Below are positions 1-10,948 of a DNA stretch of 64,000 nucleotides, piece by piece; the first letter of the stretch is position 1; each line of letters starts with the position of its first letter. The notes below the pieces were generated by a model, which did no database searches, was not told the DNA's origin, and worked only from the letters and a program-made list of their open reading frames with translations. The DNA comes from Vibrio sp. NTOU-M3 (lineage in GTDB: Bacteria > Pseudomonadota > Gammaproteobacteria > Enterobacterales > Vibrionaceae), in the NCBI RefSeq assembly GCF_040869035.1, contig NZ_CP162100.1, forward strand, positions 186,001 to 250,000. Reading direction: 5' to 3'. A program made the translations under genes and the position numbers.

Positions 1-1222
<1,222 letters not shown>

Positions 1223-1272
1223 TGAAGTGATGAAAGTCGCTAGGGCTCGATTTCGGGCATTTTTCATTTATT

Positions 1273-1288
1273 TGTGATTGATATCTCA
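1273..1288. promoter_or_regulatory. Candidate CRP site upstream of cytR
   Basis: TGTGA, six bases, TCTCA: nine of the ten symmetric CRP core positions fit the TGTGA-N6-TCACA consensus. It lies about 220 bases before cytR, whose E. coli counterpart works together with CRP. Function is inferred from the match only. Confidence 0.4.
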
Positions 1289-1505
1289 CTTGCGACGCAA
1301 TTTTTGTTAATCTCCCCGTAACTTTATGTTTCGAAATGAATAAACTAGGGGCGCTAGTACAAAACATGTACGGTATCTCGATAAAGTAAACGATTGCTTA
1401 TTAGTGGTCGAACACAATTAGAGTGGGTTTGAACTCATCACTTTTCATTGATTAGTTTGGGTGGCAGGTGCTGCCGTATTGGGAAATTAAGAGGGTTATT
1501 TTTTT

Positions 1506-2513
1506 ATGGCGACAATGAAGGATGTTGCCCAGCTCGCAGGAGTCTCAACAGCGACAGTATCTAGAGCGCTGATGAATCCGGAAAAAGTCTCTTCTGCTAC
1601 CAGAAAGCGAGTAGAAGATGCTGTGTTAGAAGCTGGCTATTCACCAAACTCTTTGGCGCGTAACTTGCGCCGGAATGAATCAAAAACGATCATCGCTATC
1701 ATTCCTGATATTTGTGATCCTTATTACACGGAAATTATTCGCGGTATTGAAGATGCTGCCATGGAACACGGCTACATTGTGTTACTTGGTGATAGCGGTC
1801 AGCAAAAAAAGCGAGAAAGTTCATTTGTGAACCTCGTCTTTACCAAACAATCTGATGGCATGCTGCTACTGGGAACCGATCTACCTTTTGATGTCAGCAA
1901 ACCAGAGCAAAAGAACCTGCCACCAATGGTGATGGCGTGTGAGTTTGCCCCTGAACTGGAGCTGCCTACCGTCCATATTGATAATCTCACATCAGCATTT
2001 GAAGCGGTCAATTACTTAACTCAACTTGGCCACAAACGTGTGGCTCAGCTTTCTGGGCCTGAGTCAGCGGTACTATGCCAATTCCGTCATCAGGGATACC
2101 AGCAGGCGCTGCGCCGCGCTGGTATTACCATGAATCCAACGTACTGCACGTACGGTAACTTCTCTTTTGAAGACGGTGCCAAAGCGGTGCGTCACTTGTT
2201 AGCTTTACCAGAGCCGCCAACGGCTATTTTCTGTCACAATGACGCGATGGCCATTGGTGCGATTCAAGAAGCGAAGAAGTTAGGATTGCGCGTGCCTCAA
2301 GATCTTTCAGTGGTGGGCTTTGATGATATTCATTTTGCGCAATATTGCGATCCACCGCTAACCACTATTTCCCAACCTCGTTATGAAATTGGCCGTCAGG
2401 CGATGCTGATGATGTTGGAGCTTTTACGTGGTCATGATGTTCGTGCTGGCTCTCGTTTGCTCGAAACCAGTTTAGTGGTGCGCGAAAGTGCAGCACCTCC
2501 TCGTGTGATTTAA
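1506..2513 (+). CDS. cytR: LacI-family nucleoside repressor CytR
   Basis: This is a 335-residue LacI-family regulator. Residues 1 to about 57 are the helix-turn-helix and hinge helix (start MATMKDVAQLAGVSTATVSR), followed by a periplasmic-binding-protein-like effector domain. In enterobacteria CytR binds cytidine and represses nucleoside uptake and catabolism genes in partnership with CRP; in Vibrio cholerae it also affects competence and biofilm genes. The start is supported by a GAGGG motif at 1491-1495. It sits between priA and ftsN, the conserved order priA-cytR-ftsN-hslVU of gammaproteobacteria, which makes CytR far more likely than another LacI paralogue. A candidate CRP site lies upstream. 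Confidence 0.93.
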   Translation: MATMKDVAQLAGVSTATVSRALMNPEKVSSATRKRVEDAVLEAGYSPNSLARNLRRNESKTIIAIIPDICDPYYTEIIRGIEDAAMEHGYIVLLGDSGQQKKRESSFVNLVFTKQSDGMLLLGTDLPFDVSKPEQKNLPPMVMACEFAPELELPTVHIDNLTSAFEAVNYLTQLGHKRVAQLSGPESAVLCQFRHQGYQQALRRAGITMNPTYCTYGNFSFEDGAKAVRHLLALPEPPTAIFCHNDAMAIGAIQEAKKLGLRVPQDLSVVGFDDIHFAQYCDPPLTTISQPRYEIGRQAMLMMLELLRGHDVRAGSRLLETSLVVRESAAPPRVI

Positions 2514-2625
2514 TCAAAAAAGATTCAGCGGCGCATTTTGATGCGCCGCTTCCATATCAGCTCTGTAATCCCTGAGCAATCTGCATTAACATGTGTAGCA
2601 GTGTTTTTTACTCAGACGTAAACTA

Positions 2626-3174
2626 GTGGCAAATAAAGATTATGTAAGGCGCGGTCGCGGTAACAGCAAGCCGCCTGCGAAGAAAAAGAAACAAGCCCCA
2701 CGTCGCAAACCTTGGCGTAGCGGTCTGTTAGCGATCTCTTTGGTCGGTGTGTTTGGTTATGGTTTATACACCTTAAGTCAGGATCCTGAGCCGCCAGCAC
2801 CTGTTGCTGAAACCGAGCCTGTTTCAAAACCGAAACCTAAGCCAGAAAAAGTGATTCCACCTCCACCAGAAGAGAAGTGGGATTACGTCGACACCTTGCC
2901 AAATCGTCAGGTTGAGGTGAAGGCGAAAGAGCAAGTGGTCTCAGATATCCCATATATCATGCAGTGCGGTGCTTATAAGAATAAGCAGCAAGCTGAAGAG
3001 AGAAAAGCATTGATTGCCTTCCAAGGGATCAAGAGCCACATTCGTAAAAAAGAAGACAGCAGCTGGTACCGTGTAGTGCTTGGGCCATATAAATTTAAGC
3101 GTGATGCCGAGCGAGATAAACACAAGCTTCAGCGCGCTAAGATTGAGCCTTGTGCCATTTGGAAAGATCAGTAA
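2626..3174 (+). CDS. ftsN: Cell division protein FtsN (short form)
   Basis: FtsN is the late divisome protein that triggers septal peptidoglycan synthesis. The GTG start is chosen because the encoded MANKDYVRRGRG matches the conserved FtsN N-terminus; no strong ribosome site is visible. The protein has a basic cytoplasmic tail (1-30), one membrane segment (about 32-50), a proline-rich linker (52-82) and a C-terminal SPOR domain (about 108-181) that binds denuded septal glycan. Cys114 and Cys176 match the periplasmic disulfide pair known in E. coli FtsN. At 182 residues it is much shorter than the roughly 320-residue E. coli protein; the loss is in the linker. A strong terminator follows. Confidence 0.93.
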   Translation: MANKDYVRRGRGNSKPPAKKKKQAPRRKPWRSGLLAISLVGVFGYGLYTLSQDPEPPAPVAETEPVSKPKPKPEKVIPPPPEEKWDYVDTLPNRQVEVKAKEQVVSDIPYIMQCGAYKNKQQAEERKALIAFQGIKSHIRKKEDSSWYRVVLGPYKFKRDAERDKHKLQRAKIEPCAIWKDQ

Positions 3175-3185
3175 TCTCCTATTCA

Positions 3186-3213
3186 AAACGGACTCTTCGG
3201 AGTCCGTTTTTTT
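3186..3213 (+). terminator. Rho-independent terminator after ftsN
   Basis: A 10-bp stem (AAACGGACTC with GAGTCCGTTT) around a TTCG tetraloop, followed by a run of seven T. It separates ftsN from hslVU. Confidence 0.92.
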
Positions 3214-3269
3214 ATTCATCTTATTGCGCGACGCCAGATGACTCCTCTAGAGGCTGCGTATCCTTCCCC

Positions 3270-3298
3270 CTTGATTTTTTGCGCTGTCATCCTCATAT
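3270..3298 (+). promoter_or_regulatory. Candidate sigma-32 heat-shock promoter of hslVU
   Basis: CTTGATT at 3270-3276, a 14-base spacer and CCTCATAT at 3291-3298 closely resemble the sigma-32 elements CTTGAAA and CCCCATnT. It lies 42 bases before the hslV start, and hslVU belongs to the heat-shock regulon in E. coli. The match is seen; the activity is inferred. Confidence 0.7.
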
Positions 3299-3340
3299 AG
3301 TTTTTAACTCCAAAGTGAAAACAAATTAAGAGGTCGACTC

Positions 3341-3883
3341 GTGACTACTATTGTATCTGTACGTCGAAATAACAAAGTTGTCATCGCAGGTGATGGACAA
3401 GTATCGCTGGGTAATACCGTGATGAAAGGTAATGCGCGTAAAGTGCGTCGCTTGTACAACAATAAAGTTCTAGCGGGTTTTGCTGGTGGTACCGCCGACG
3501 CTTTCACACTGTTTGAGAAGTTTGAAAGCAAGCTACAAATGCATCAAGGCCACCTAACTAAAGCGGCGGTTGAACTGGCCAAAGATTGGCGTAGTGATCG
3601 TGCGCTGCGTAAATTGGAAGCACTACTGGCTGTCGCGGATGAAACGGCATCTTTGATCATTACCGGTAATGGCGATGTAGTTCAGCCTGAAAATGATTTG
3701 ATTGCAATCGGCTCAGGGGGCAACTTCGCTCAAGCGGCAGCAACTGCATTGCTTGAAAATACAGAATTAGACGCTCGTGAGATCGCCGAGAAATCACTGA
3801 CCATTGCTGGTGATATCTGTGTATTCACCAACCATCACCACACTATCGAAGAACTAGAAATCCCGGCTGCTCAAGCAGAGTAA
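3341..3883 (+). CDS. hslV: ATP-dependent protease peptidase subunit HslV (ClpQ)
   Basis: HslV forms the dodecameric threonine-peptidase core of the HslUV protease, which degrades misfolded and regulatory proteins in the cytoplasm. The GTG start is preceded by AAGAGG at 3328-3333. It exposes Thr2 (MTTIVSVRR) after methionine removal, the N-terminal nucleophile of the family. Length (180 residues) is close to E. coli HslV (176), and the proteasome-beta-like fold residues ([24 protein letters not shown]) are intact. hslU follows 51 bases downstream and the two make one operon. The upstream sigma-32-like promoter suggests heat induction. Confidence 0.98.
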   Translation: MTTIVSVRRNNKVVIAGDGQVSLGNTVMKGNARKVRRLYNNKVLAGFAGGTADAFTLFEKFESKLQMHQGHLTKAAVELAKDWRSDRALRKLEALLAVADETASLIITGNGDVVQPENDLIAIGSGGNFAQAAATALLENTELDAREIAEKSLTIAGDICVFTNHHHTIEELEIPAAQAE

Positions 3884-3934
3884 GTAACGGCTAAAAAGCA
3901 AAGATAGTGCTAATCGAATTTAAGGAATTGAATT

Positions 3935-5269
3935 ATGTCTGAAATGACTCCTCGCGAAATTGTTCATGAGCTTAACCGCCATATCATTGGTCAAGAAAAT
4001 GCAAAGCGTTCTGTAGCGATCGCGCTGCGTAACCGCTGGCGTCGTATGCAGCTTGAAGAGAGCTTGCGTGTCGAAGTTACGCCAAAGAATATTCTAATGA
4101 TTGGTCCAACGGGTGTGGGTAAAACAGAAATTGCTCGTCGTTTGGCTAAACTGGCGAATGCTCCGTTTATCAAAGTGGAAGCGACCAAGTTTACAGAAGT
4201 CGGTTATGTGGGTAAGGAAGTGGAAACCATTATCCGCGATCTAACTGATGTCGCGATTAAAATGACGCACCAACAAGCGATGGAAAAAGTGAAATTCCGC
4301 GCTGAAGAGCAAGCTGAAGAGCGCATTCTTGATGCGCTACTGCCGCCAGCACGTGATGCTTGGGGTCAGAATGAGCAACAAGATGAAAGCTCATCAAACA
4401 CGCGTCAGGTTTTCCGTAAGAAGCTACGTGAAGGTAAGCTAGACGACAAAGAGATTGAAATCGATGTTGCTGCGCCGCAAATGGGCGTAGAGATCATGGC
4501 ACCTCCTGGTATGGAAGAAATGACCAACCAGCTTCAAGGTATGTTCCAAAATCTTGCAGGCGATACCAAGAAAAAGCGCAAAATGAAAATCAAAGAAGCC
4601 TTTAAGGCTTTGACTGAGGAAGAAGCGGCGAAGCTAGTGAATCAGGAAGAGCTGAAAGAGCAAGCGATTTTCAATGTGGAAAACAACGGTATCGTCTTTA
4701 TCGATGAAATCGATAAGATCTGTAAGCGCGGTGAAAGCTCGGGTCCTGATGTTTCTCGTGAAGGTGTTCAACGTGACTTACTGCCGTTAATTGAAGGCAG
4801 CACGGTATCAACGAAGCACGGTATGGTGAAAACGGATCACATCCTATTTGTTGCATCTGGTGCATTCCAAGTGGCGAAACCGTCTGACTTGATCCCTGAG
4901 CTGCAAGGTCGCCTGCCAATTCGTGTTGAACTTGAAGCGCTATCAAGCAATGACTTTAAACGCATTCTGACTGAACCAAAAGCTTCTCTGACTGAGCAAT
5001 ATGTTGCGTTAATGAAGACGGAAGAAGTGGATATCGAATTTACTGAAGAAGGTATCACTCAGATCGCGGAAGCTGCATGGACCGTTAATGAAACGACAGA
5101 AAACATCGGTGCGCGTCGTCTGCATACGGTGATGGAGCGCTTAATGGATGAGATCTCATTTGAAGCGACGGATAAAGCGGGTTCTAAGCTAACGATTGAT
5201 GCTGAGTACGTGAAAGCGAAACTTGGTGACACGATTGAAGATGAAGATTTAAGCCGCTTTATTCTTTAG
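3935..5269 (+). CDS. hslU: ATP-dependent protease ATPase subunit HslU (ClpY)
   Basis: HslU is the AAA+ unfoldase that feeds substrates into HslV. The 444 residues show Walker A GPTGVGKT at 57-64, Walker B IVFIDEID at 253-260, an intermediate (I) domain between about 110 and 240 with a lysine-rich helix, and the HslV-docking C-terminus ending in RFIL. AAGGA at 3922-3926 supports the start. It forms an operon with hslV and is followed at once by a strong terminator, so hslVU is a two-gene unit here. In E. coli menA follows hslU; here a transporter does. Confidence 0.98.
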   Translation: MSEMTPREIVHELNRHIIGQENAKRSVAIALRNRWRRMQLEESLRVEVTPKNILMIGPTGVGKTEIARRLAKLANAPFIKVEATKFTEVGYVGKEVETIIRDLTDVAIKMTHQQAMEKVKFRAEEQAEERILDALLPPARDAWGQNEQQDESSSNTRQVFRKKLREGKLDDKEIEIDVAAPQMGVEIMAPPGMEEMTNQLQGMFQNLAGDTKKKRKMKIKEAFKALTEEEAAKLVNQEELKEQAIFNVENNGIVFIDEIDKICKRGESSGPDVSREGVQRDLLPLIEGSTVSTKHGMVKTDHILFVASGAFQVAKPSDLIPELQGRLPIRVELEALSSNDFKRILTEPKASLTEQYVALMKTEEVDIEFTEEGITQIAEAAWTVNETTENIGARRLHTVMERLMDEISFEATDKAGSKLTIDAEYVKAKLGDTIEDEDLSRFIL

Positions 5270-5286
5270 AGTTCAATGTAATTTTT

Positions 5287-5315
5287 AAAGCCCGCTCAAT
5301 CGAGCGGGCTTTTTT
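5287..5315 (+). terminator. Terminator of the hslVU operon
   Basis: Stem GCCCGCTC with GAGCGGGC (5290-5297 and 5302-5309), loop AATC, flanked by A-run and T-run. Textbook intrinsic terminator. Confidence 0.93.
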
Positions 5316-5535
5316 ATTGCTGTGATATAACACGCTGTTTTTACTATTTTTATTTTGTTTTGCTAGAGCAGGAGTGAATGGTTTTTTGTTTTGCATCAGA
5401 ACTATCTGTATATAAAAACATCGATAATGTAGTGTGCAAGTAGCATTTTTCTCTGTATGATGGCTCGCTTTTATGATCGTCCTCACATTCTTGATAGGTT
5501 TGAGAGGTAAATACGCCTAACCCGATTTTCGGGCC

Positions 5536-7152
5536 ATGAAAAGCGAGACTCTAATGTCTAGAGCCAGTTTGGCGGCAGGGACTTCCTGCGTTTCTGATGT
5601 CGATAATTCGACAACTCCTTGTGATCCTTCCACGAAAAAAAATATCCGCTCGCAATTAGAGCTCTCTAATCCGGTATTGTGGCTCAGTGGTAGCTTTCTT
5701 TCTCTTTTTGTTTTACTTGCCCTGTTTGATGCAGAGCTGCTGACATCACTCGTGAATAGCGGCTTTGGCTATGCGACTCAATATTTCGGTGGTTACTGGC
5801 AGATCTTGCTGCTGGTTAATTTTGTGATTGGATTATGTATTGCTTTAGGGCAGACGGGTTACGTGCGTCTTGGGGGGCTTGATACTCCCGAGGTGGAAAC
5901 CTTTAAGTGGCTGTCTATCCTGCTTTGTACGCTTCTGGCTGGAGGCGGTGTTTTTTGGGCAGCAGCTGAGCCGATCGCCCACTATGTCTCTGCACCACCA
6001 ATTTATGGTAATGATACGCCTCGTGAGATGGCGATTAATGCATTGTCTCAGTCGTTTATGCATTGGGGATTTCTTGCTTGGGCGGTGCTTGGCTCACTTT
6101 CTTCCATCGTCTTGATGTACCTTCATTACGAGAAAGGCTTACCTCTAAAGCCACGAACTTTACTGTATCCTGTGTTTGGTCAACGTGCGCTGCATGGGTG
6201 GCTCGGCAATGCGGTGGATGCGTTAAGTATTATCGCAGTGGCTGCCGGAACCATCGGACCAATCGGCTTTCTTGGCTTACAAATCAGCTACGCTCTGAAT
6301 GCATTGTTCGGGATCCCGGATGAGCTAACGACCCAAATCGTGGTGGTGTTGTTTGCAATGGCAATCTATACCTTGTCTGCGCTGAGTGGTTTGAGTAAAG
6401 GCATCCAGATTGTCAGTCGTTATAACATCATGCTGTCATTGGCGTTGGTGATCTTTATGCTGATAGCCGGACCGACTAATTTCATTGTTGATGGTTATAT
6501 TCAAGGCGTTGGTCGTATGATCGATAATTTCGTTCCGATGTCTTTATATCGTGGTGATACGGAATGGCTTGGCTGGTGGACGGTTTTCTTCTGGGGATGG
6601 TTCATTGGTTATGCGCCGATGATGGCGATTTTTATTGCAAGAATTTCACGAGGTCGAACCATTCGACAGTTAATTTTAGCCATTAGTATTGCGGCTCCAT
6701 TGATCACTTGCTTTTGGTTCAGCATTGTTGGGGGCAGTGGGCTAGCATTTGAGTTAGCTAACCCGGGTAGCATTAAAGCTGGCTTTGAAGGTTTTAACTT
6801 GCCAGGCGCGTTATTGGCTATCACCCAGCAATTGCCATTTTCACTGTTGGTTTCGATCCTATTTCTGATTTTAACCACGACCTTTATTGTCACCACTGGT
6901 GACTCGATGACGTACACCATCAGCGTAGTAATGACCGGTACTAGCCGACCAAATGCATTGATCCGCTCATTCTGGGGGATTGTGATGGGGGCGGTTGCCA
7001 TTGTGTTGATTTCGATGGGAGAGGGAGGGATTTCTGCACTTCAATCGTTTATTGTGATCACGGCAGTGCCTGCGTCTTTCATTATTTTACCGTCATTGTG
7101 GATGGCACCTAAAGTTGCTCATCAGATGGCAAAGAAACAGAACTTATTGTAA
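5536..7152 (+). CDS. BCCT-family betaine/choline/carnitine-type transporter
   Basis: This is a 538-residue integral membrane protein of the BCCT family, which imports quaternary-ammonium osmolytes such as glycine betaine, choline or carnitine with Na+ or H+. The family signature is clear around residues 342-375 (WTVFFWGWFIGYAPMMAIFI, then ARISRGRTI), and about 12 hydrophobic segments can be drawn. There is no long C-terminal regulatory tail. The start is uncertain: ATG 5536 directly follows a CCCGA/TCGGG repeat with no clear ribosome site, and ATG 5554 is an alternative. The gene stands alone between hslU and the converging frd operon, so the context does not name its substrate. It probably helps osmotic adaptation. 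Confidence 0.9.
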   Translation: MKSETLMSRASLAAGTSCVSDVDNSTTPCDPSTKKNIRSQLELSNPVLWLSGSFLSLFVLLALFDAELLTSLVNSGFGYATQYFGGYWQILLLVNFVIGLCIALGQTGYVRLGGLDTPEVETFKWLSILLCTLLAGGGVFWAAAEPIAHYVSAPPIYGNDTPREMAINALSQSFMHWGFLAWAVLGSLSSIVLMYLHYEKGLPLKPRTLLYPVFGQRALHGWLGNAVDALSIIAVAAGTIGPIGFLGLQISYALNALFGIPDELTTQIVVVLFAMAIYTLSALSGLSKGIQIVSRYNIMLSLALVIFMLIAGPTNFIVDGYIQGVGRMIDNFVPMSLYRGDTEWLGWWTVFFWGWFIGYAPMMAIFIARISRGRTIRQLILAISIAAPLITCFWFSIVGGSGLAFELANPGSIKAGFEGFNLPGALLAITQQLPFSLLVSILFLILTTTFIVTTGDSMTYTISVVMTGTSRPNALIRSFWGIVMGAVAIVLISMGEGGISALQSFIVITAVPASFIILPSLWMAPKVAHQMAKKQNLL

Positions 7153-7160
7153 ACGTGAAC

Positions 7161-7193
7161 AAAAAAGTCCTCCCAATTGGGAGGACTTTTTTT
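7161..7193. terminator. Bidirectional terminator between the BCCT gene and frdD
   Basis: A 14-bp stem (AAAAAAGTCCTCCC with its complement) around an AATT loop has a T-run on either strand. It ends both converging transcription units. Confidence 0.93.
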
Positions 7194-7210
7194 ATGCGTG
7201 GCACTTGAGC

Positions 7211-7588
7211 TTAGATCATAAAGATAAAGATCACCGCCAGTGCAGAGATAAGGCCGGCAAATGCGTAGCACGCAATTTTACCTGCAATACCAGTGTGGAA
7301 CTTAAGATCGTGCATGCCATGGTGTACACGGTGCATCGCATGCCACATTGGTAGCGCGAGCGTACCAATGATAAACAGTGCGCCAATAATGCTCGTAGCA
7401 AAATCAGTGACGCGTTCGTAGCTCAACGCCTCAGCATCAATTACACCCATAGGTACTAAGATACCAAGCACCAAAATAGTGACTGGTGTGATCATAGCGA
7501 ACCAGCTACCGCCAGCCCCAAACAGACCCCACCATACCGGTTCATCAGAGCGTTTAGGAGCTCGGTCTACTTTGTAATTCGTATTCAT
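7211..7588 (-). CDS. frdD: Fumarate reductase membrane anchor subunit FrdD
   Basis: FrdD is one of two hydrophobic subunits that anchor fumarate reductase to the inner membrane and help pass electrons from menaquinol. The 125 residues contain three hydrophobic segments (about 27-50, 65-85 and 103-124), with a histidine-rich [13 protein letters not shown] stretch between the second and third. E. coli FrdD is 119 residues. It is the last gene of frdABCD, 12 bases after frdC, and ends at a shared bidirectional terminator. Identity rests on position and hydrophobic pattern, and is secure. Confidence 0.96.
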   Translation of the reverse strand: MNTNYKVDRAPKRSDEPVWWGLFGAGGSWFAMITPVTILVLGILVPMGVIDAEALSYERVTDFATSIIGALFIIGTLALPMWHAMHRVHHGMHDLKFHTGIAGKIACYAFAGLISALAVIFIFMI

Positions 7589-7600
7589 CGTTCGAACTCC

Positions 7601-7984
7601 TTACACAACAACAAGAACAATCAGAGAAATGAAAGCAACCGCTGCCCATTGAGCAAGTACGATAAGCTTCTTATCTACTGGTTTACCTTTCAGGCGCATT
7701 GGCATTACCTGAGGCATCATGCTGAAGAATGTTTGAGCATGGAACAAACTGCCCGCTAACGCGACGATGTTAATTGCGATCACGATAGGGTTAGCCATGA
7801 AGTCTAACCAACCTTGCCACGCTTCAGGACCTTTCACTAACGAGCCTAAACCGAAAGTCAGGAAAATAGTGAATAGGATCAATGGAAGCACGGTTGCTTC
7901 ACGCAGCATGTAAAAGCGGTAGAATGGATGATCTTTCCACCAAGTACGTTTTACTTCACGAACGTAGGGTTTACGGTTACTCAT
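7601..7984 (-). CDS. frdC: Fumarate reductase membrane anchor subunit FrdC
   Basis: FrdC is the other quinol-binding membrane anchor of fumarate reductase. It has 127 residues with three hydrophobic helices. The conserved N-terminal part (YMLREATVLP) includes the glutamate implicated in quinol chemistry in E. coli FrdC. The start lies two bases after the frdB stop and frdD follows after 12 bases, so the subunits are translated in a tightly packed order. Confidence 0.96.
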   Translation of the reverse strand: MSNRKPYVREVKRTWWKDHPFYRFYMLREATVLPLILFTIFLTFGLGSLVKGPEAWQGWLDFMANPIVIAINIVALAGSLFHAQTFFSMMPQVMPMRLKGKPVDKKLIVLAQWAAVAFISLIVLVVV

Positions 7985-7986
7985 CC

Positions 7987-8745
7987 TTATGCCTCCTCTT
8001 TTGCTGGTGTGCCGTCAGGCTTAAGCATGGCGATAACAAAGTCCATTGAAGACTCAATCTTGCCTTGGTTAACTGCAGCCGCAGGGTCCACATTTTTCGG
8101 GCAGACTTCAGAGCAGTAACCCACAAAGGTACAACCCCAAGCGCCGTTTTCACCGTTGATTAGGTTCATACGCTCAGCTTTACCGTTGTCACGGCTATCA
8201 AGGTTGTAACGGTGTGCTAGTGTTAGCGCAGCAGGACCGATGAACTCTGGGTTTAGACCAAACTGAGGACATGCCGCGTAGCACAGGCCACAGTTGATAC
8301 AACCAGCGAACTGCTTGTATTTCGCCATTTGTTCTGGCGTTTGCAGGTTGGTGCCGTCTTCTGGTTTACGGTCATTACCAATGATGTAAGGCTTGATCGC
8401 TTCTAGGCGCTCAATGAATGGCGTCATGTCGACAATTAAGTCTTTCTCAATTGGGAAGTTTGCTAACGGTTCGATCTTCACACCATTTGGGTAATCACGT
8501 AGGAAGCTCTTACAAGCAAGCTTAGGCACGCCGTTTACCATAATGCCGCAAGAACCACAGATCGCCATACGACAAGACCAGCGGTAAGACAGATCTTTAT
8601 CAAGGTTATCTTTGATGTAGCCCAACGCATCGAGCGTTGACATGGTTTCATCAAACGGTACTTCAAAGGTTTGAAAATGTGGTTCTGCGTCTTGCTCTGG
8701 GTCGTAACGCAGAATCTCCACTTTCTGAATGCGGTTTGCTGACAT
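7987..8745 (-). CDS. frdB: Fumarate reductase iron-sulfur subunit FrdB
   Basis: FrdB carries electrons from the membrane anchors to the flavoprotein FrdA. All three cluster-binding sets are visible in its 252 residues: Cys58, Cys63, Cys66 and Cys78 for [2Fe-2S]; Cys149, Cys152, Cys155 for [4Fe-4S] with Cys159 opening the next set; and Cys205, Cys211 and Cys215 completing the [3Fe-4S] and [4Fe-4S] ligands. Its ATG shares one base with the frdA stop codon (TAATG), indicating translational coupling. Length and motifs match bacterial FrdB rather than SdhB, as does the FrdC/FrdD pair downstream. Confidence 0.97.
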   Translation of the reverse strand: MSANRIQKVEILRYDPEQDAEPHFQTFEVPFDETMSTLDALGYIKDNLDKDLSYRWSCRMAICGSCGIMVNGVPKLACKSFLRDYPNGVKIEPLANFPIEKDLIVDMTPFIERLEAIKPYIIGNDRKPEDGTNLQTPEQMAKYKQFAGCINCGLCYAACPQFGLNPEFIGPAALTLAHRYNLDSRDNGKAERMNLINGENGAWGCTFVGYCSEVCPKNVDPAAAVNQGKIESSMDFVIAMLKPDGTPAKEEA

Positions 8746-10565
8746 TATGCTTGCTCCTCTGCGTTATTCTCTTGCGCCGCTTTAGCCGCTTCTTCAGCAG
8801 CTGCTTTTTCTGCCGCTTCACCATATAGACGTGCTTTTGGCTGTGACTTAGTGATGGTTACACCGCTGTAGTCAATGCTTGGTGCCGCTTCTGGTTGGTA
8901 GAAAGCAAGAGAGTGTTTGAGGAAGTTCACGTCGTCACGTTCGGTACAACCATCGTCTAGACGCTGGTGCGCACCACGAGATTCTTTACGTAGAATTGCA
9001 GAGTGAACCATTGCTTCTGCCACTTCTAGGCCGTAACCGACTTCGATCGCGTACAAAAGGTCAGTGTTGAATACTTTGCCTTTATCTTTGATGCTGATTT
9101 TCTTGTAACGCTCTTTCAGCTCAGTGATTTTCTCGATGGTTGCTTGCATCAAGTCTTCCTGGCGGTAGATACCACAACCCGCTTCCATGGTGTGACCCAT
9201 TTCAGTACGGATATCAGCCCAGTTTTCTTCACCTTCTTGGTTCATCAGAGCAGCAATGCGCTCTTCAACGGCTTTCACTTGAGTCGCGATAGACTCTTCG
9301 TTCCAGCCTTTGAATTCTGCTGCGCGTTTCACGGCTTGTTCACCGGCAACGCGACCGAATACCACGAACTCAGCCAGTGAGTTAGAACCTAGACGGTTTG
9401 CACCGTGAAGACCAACGGACGCACATTCGCCCACTGCGAACAGACCTTTAATGCGAGTTTCACACTCGCCGTTGGTTTCAATACCACCCATGGTGTAGTG
9501 AACCGTTGGACGAATTGGAATTGGCTCTTTTGCAGGGTCAACGTTCACGTATGCTTTCGCAAGCTCACAGATGAACGGTAGACGCTCTTGTAGGTACTCT
9601 TCACCTAGGTGGCGAAGGTCTAGATGCACCACGTCACCAAGAGGGTGTTTGATGGTGTTGCCTTTCTGTTGCTCATGCCAGAAAGCTTGAGAAACTTTGT
9701 CACGAGGACCCAGTTCCATGTATTTGTTCTTAGGTTGACCCACTGGAGTCTCTGGGCCCATGCCGTAATCTTGTAGGTAACGGTAGCCATTTTTGTTGAC
9801 GATGATACCGCCTTCACCACGACAACCTTCGGTCATCAGAATGCCTGTGCCTGGAAGACCCGTTGGGTGGTACTGAACGAATTCCATATCACGTAGAGGA
9901 ACGCCGTGACGGTACGCCATCGCCATGCCGTCGCCCGTTACGATACCGCCGTTGGTGTTACAGTGGTAAACGCGACCTGCGCCACCTGTTGCTAGCACAA
10001 CCGATTTCGCTTTGATGGTTACCAGCTCACCTTCAGACATGTGGATAGCGATAAGGCCTTGAACTTCGCCTTCATCAACCAACAGATCGACCACAAAATA
10101 TTCATCAAAGCGTTTGATGTTGTCGTACTTCATTGACGTTTGGAACAACGTATGAAGCATGTGGAAACCAGTTTTATCAGCAGCGAACCAAGTACGCTCG
10201 ACTTTCATACCGCCGAAGCGACGTACGTTGACTTCACCGTTTTCTTTACGGCTCCATGGGCAGCCCCATTGTTCCATCTGGATCATTTCGCGAGTTGCAT
10301 TCTCAACGAAATATTCAACAACATCCTGTTCACATAGCCAGTCACCACCGCCAACGGTATCGTTGAAGTGATTGTCTAAGCTATCTTCATCCTTGATAAC
10401 TGCTGCTGAGCCACCTTCCGCTGCGACCGTGTGAGAACGCATTGGGTAAACTTTCGAAATAAGCGCTACTTCTAAGTCCGGGTTTGCTTCAGCCGCTGCA
10501 ATAGCAGTACGAAGACCAGCGCCGCCTGCGCCGATGACTGCGATATCTGTGGTGATAGTTTGCAC
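8745..10565 (-). CDS. frdA: Fumarate reductase flavoprotein subunit FrdA
   Basis: FrdA reduces fumarate to succinate at a covalently bound FAD during anaerobic respiration. The 606-residue protein has the dinucleotide fold GAGGAG at 12-17 and the flavinylated histidine at about position 45 (MRSHT). The substrate-binding HPTGLPGTG segment with the nearby catalytic arginine region (TEGCRGEGG) and a C-terminal RESRGAH motif are also present. An alanine- and glutamate-rich tail follows. It is the first gene of the minus-strand operon frdABCD. A candidate CRP site lies about 165 bases upstream, in the region shared with divergent epmA. Confidence 0.98.
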   Translation of the reverse strand: MQTITTDIAVIGAGGAGLRTAIAAAEANPDLEVALISKVYPMRSHTVAAEGGSAAVIKDEDSLDNHFNDTVGGGDWLCEQDVVEYFVENATREMIQMEQWGCPWSRKENGEVNVRRFGGMKVERTWFAADKTGFHMLHTLFQTSMKYDNIKRFDEYFVVDLLVDEGEVQGLIAIHMSEGELVTIKAKSVVLATGGAGRVYHCNTNGGIVTGDGMAMAYRHGVPLRDMEFVQYHPTGLPGTGILMTEGCRGEGGIIVNKNGYRYLQDYGMGPETPVGQPKNKYMELGPRDKVSQAFWHEQQKGNTIKHPLGDVVHLDLRHLGEEYLQERLPFICELAKAYVNVDPAKEPIPIRPTVHYTMGGIETNGECETRIKGLFAVGECASVGLHGANRLGSNSLAEFVVFGRVAGEQAVKRAAEFKGWNEESIATQVKAVEERIAALMNQEGEENWADIRTEMGHTMEAGCGIYRQEDLMQATIEKITELKERYKKISIKDKGKVFNTDLLYAIEVGYGLEVAEAMVHSAILRKESRGAHQRLDDGCTERDDVNFLKHSLAFYQPEAAPSIDYSGVTITKSQPKARLYGEAAEKAAAEEAAKAAQENNAEEQA

Positions 10566-10948
10566 AGTTATCCTCCAGTGAGTGTGCGGAATTATCCGCT
10601 TGTTATAGTTAGTCGGGGACTCTCCCCAAAAGTGGTAGAACTAGTGTAGAAGAGCTGCTTTTAGGAAAAATTGATGTATTTAGGTTTTTGCAGCGGAAAT
10701 GCAAACGAGAGCATAGATTTTCTAGGTTATGTGATTGCAGTCACGGCATTGCAACAATAGATGATTCTACTGTCTACCCTCTGAATCTATAGGGAATTTA
10801 ACGAATCAATAGCTTGCGTCATGACCACTCATTGGATTTATCAAGCGTAACAATTCAACAACCCAGTTGGTGTTTTTGAGCTGGGATTGTTTCTCCCTTT
10901 TCTAGCGCTACAATGTGCGCTTCTTCTCTATGATAAAGATGCATCAAA
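10566..10948. other. Divergent intergenic region frdA / epmA
   Basis: These 383 non-coding bases hold a strong CRP-like site (10730-10745) and an imperfect hairpin (10857-10891) in the epmA leader. AATCAA and TTGAT fragments occur, but no convincing FNR palindrome. Promoters for both genes must lie here but were not resolved. Confidence 0.6.
10730..10745. promoter_or_regulatory. Candidate CRP site upstream of frdA
   Basis: TGTGA, six bases, TCACG matches nine of ten core positions of TGTGA-N6-TCACA. It lies about 165 bases from the frdA start and 205 from epmA. Which gene it serves is not shown by the sequence. Confidence 0.5.

Noticed and set aside
6609..7001. 130-residue open frame on the minus strand
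   Set aside because: It lies fully inside the BCCT transporter gene, has no ribosome site and no recognisable domain; an antisense shadow.
10672..10685. Possible FNR site TTGAT near frdA
   Set aside because: Only one half site matches; the second half (ATCAA) is not present at the right spacing.
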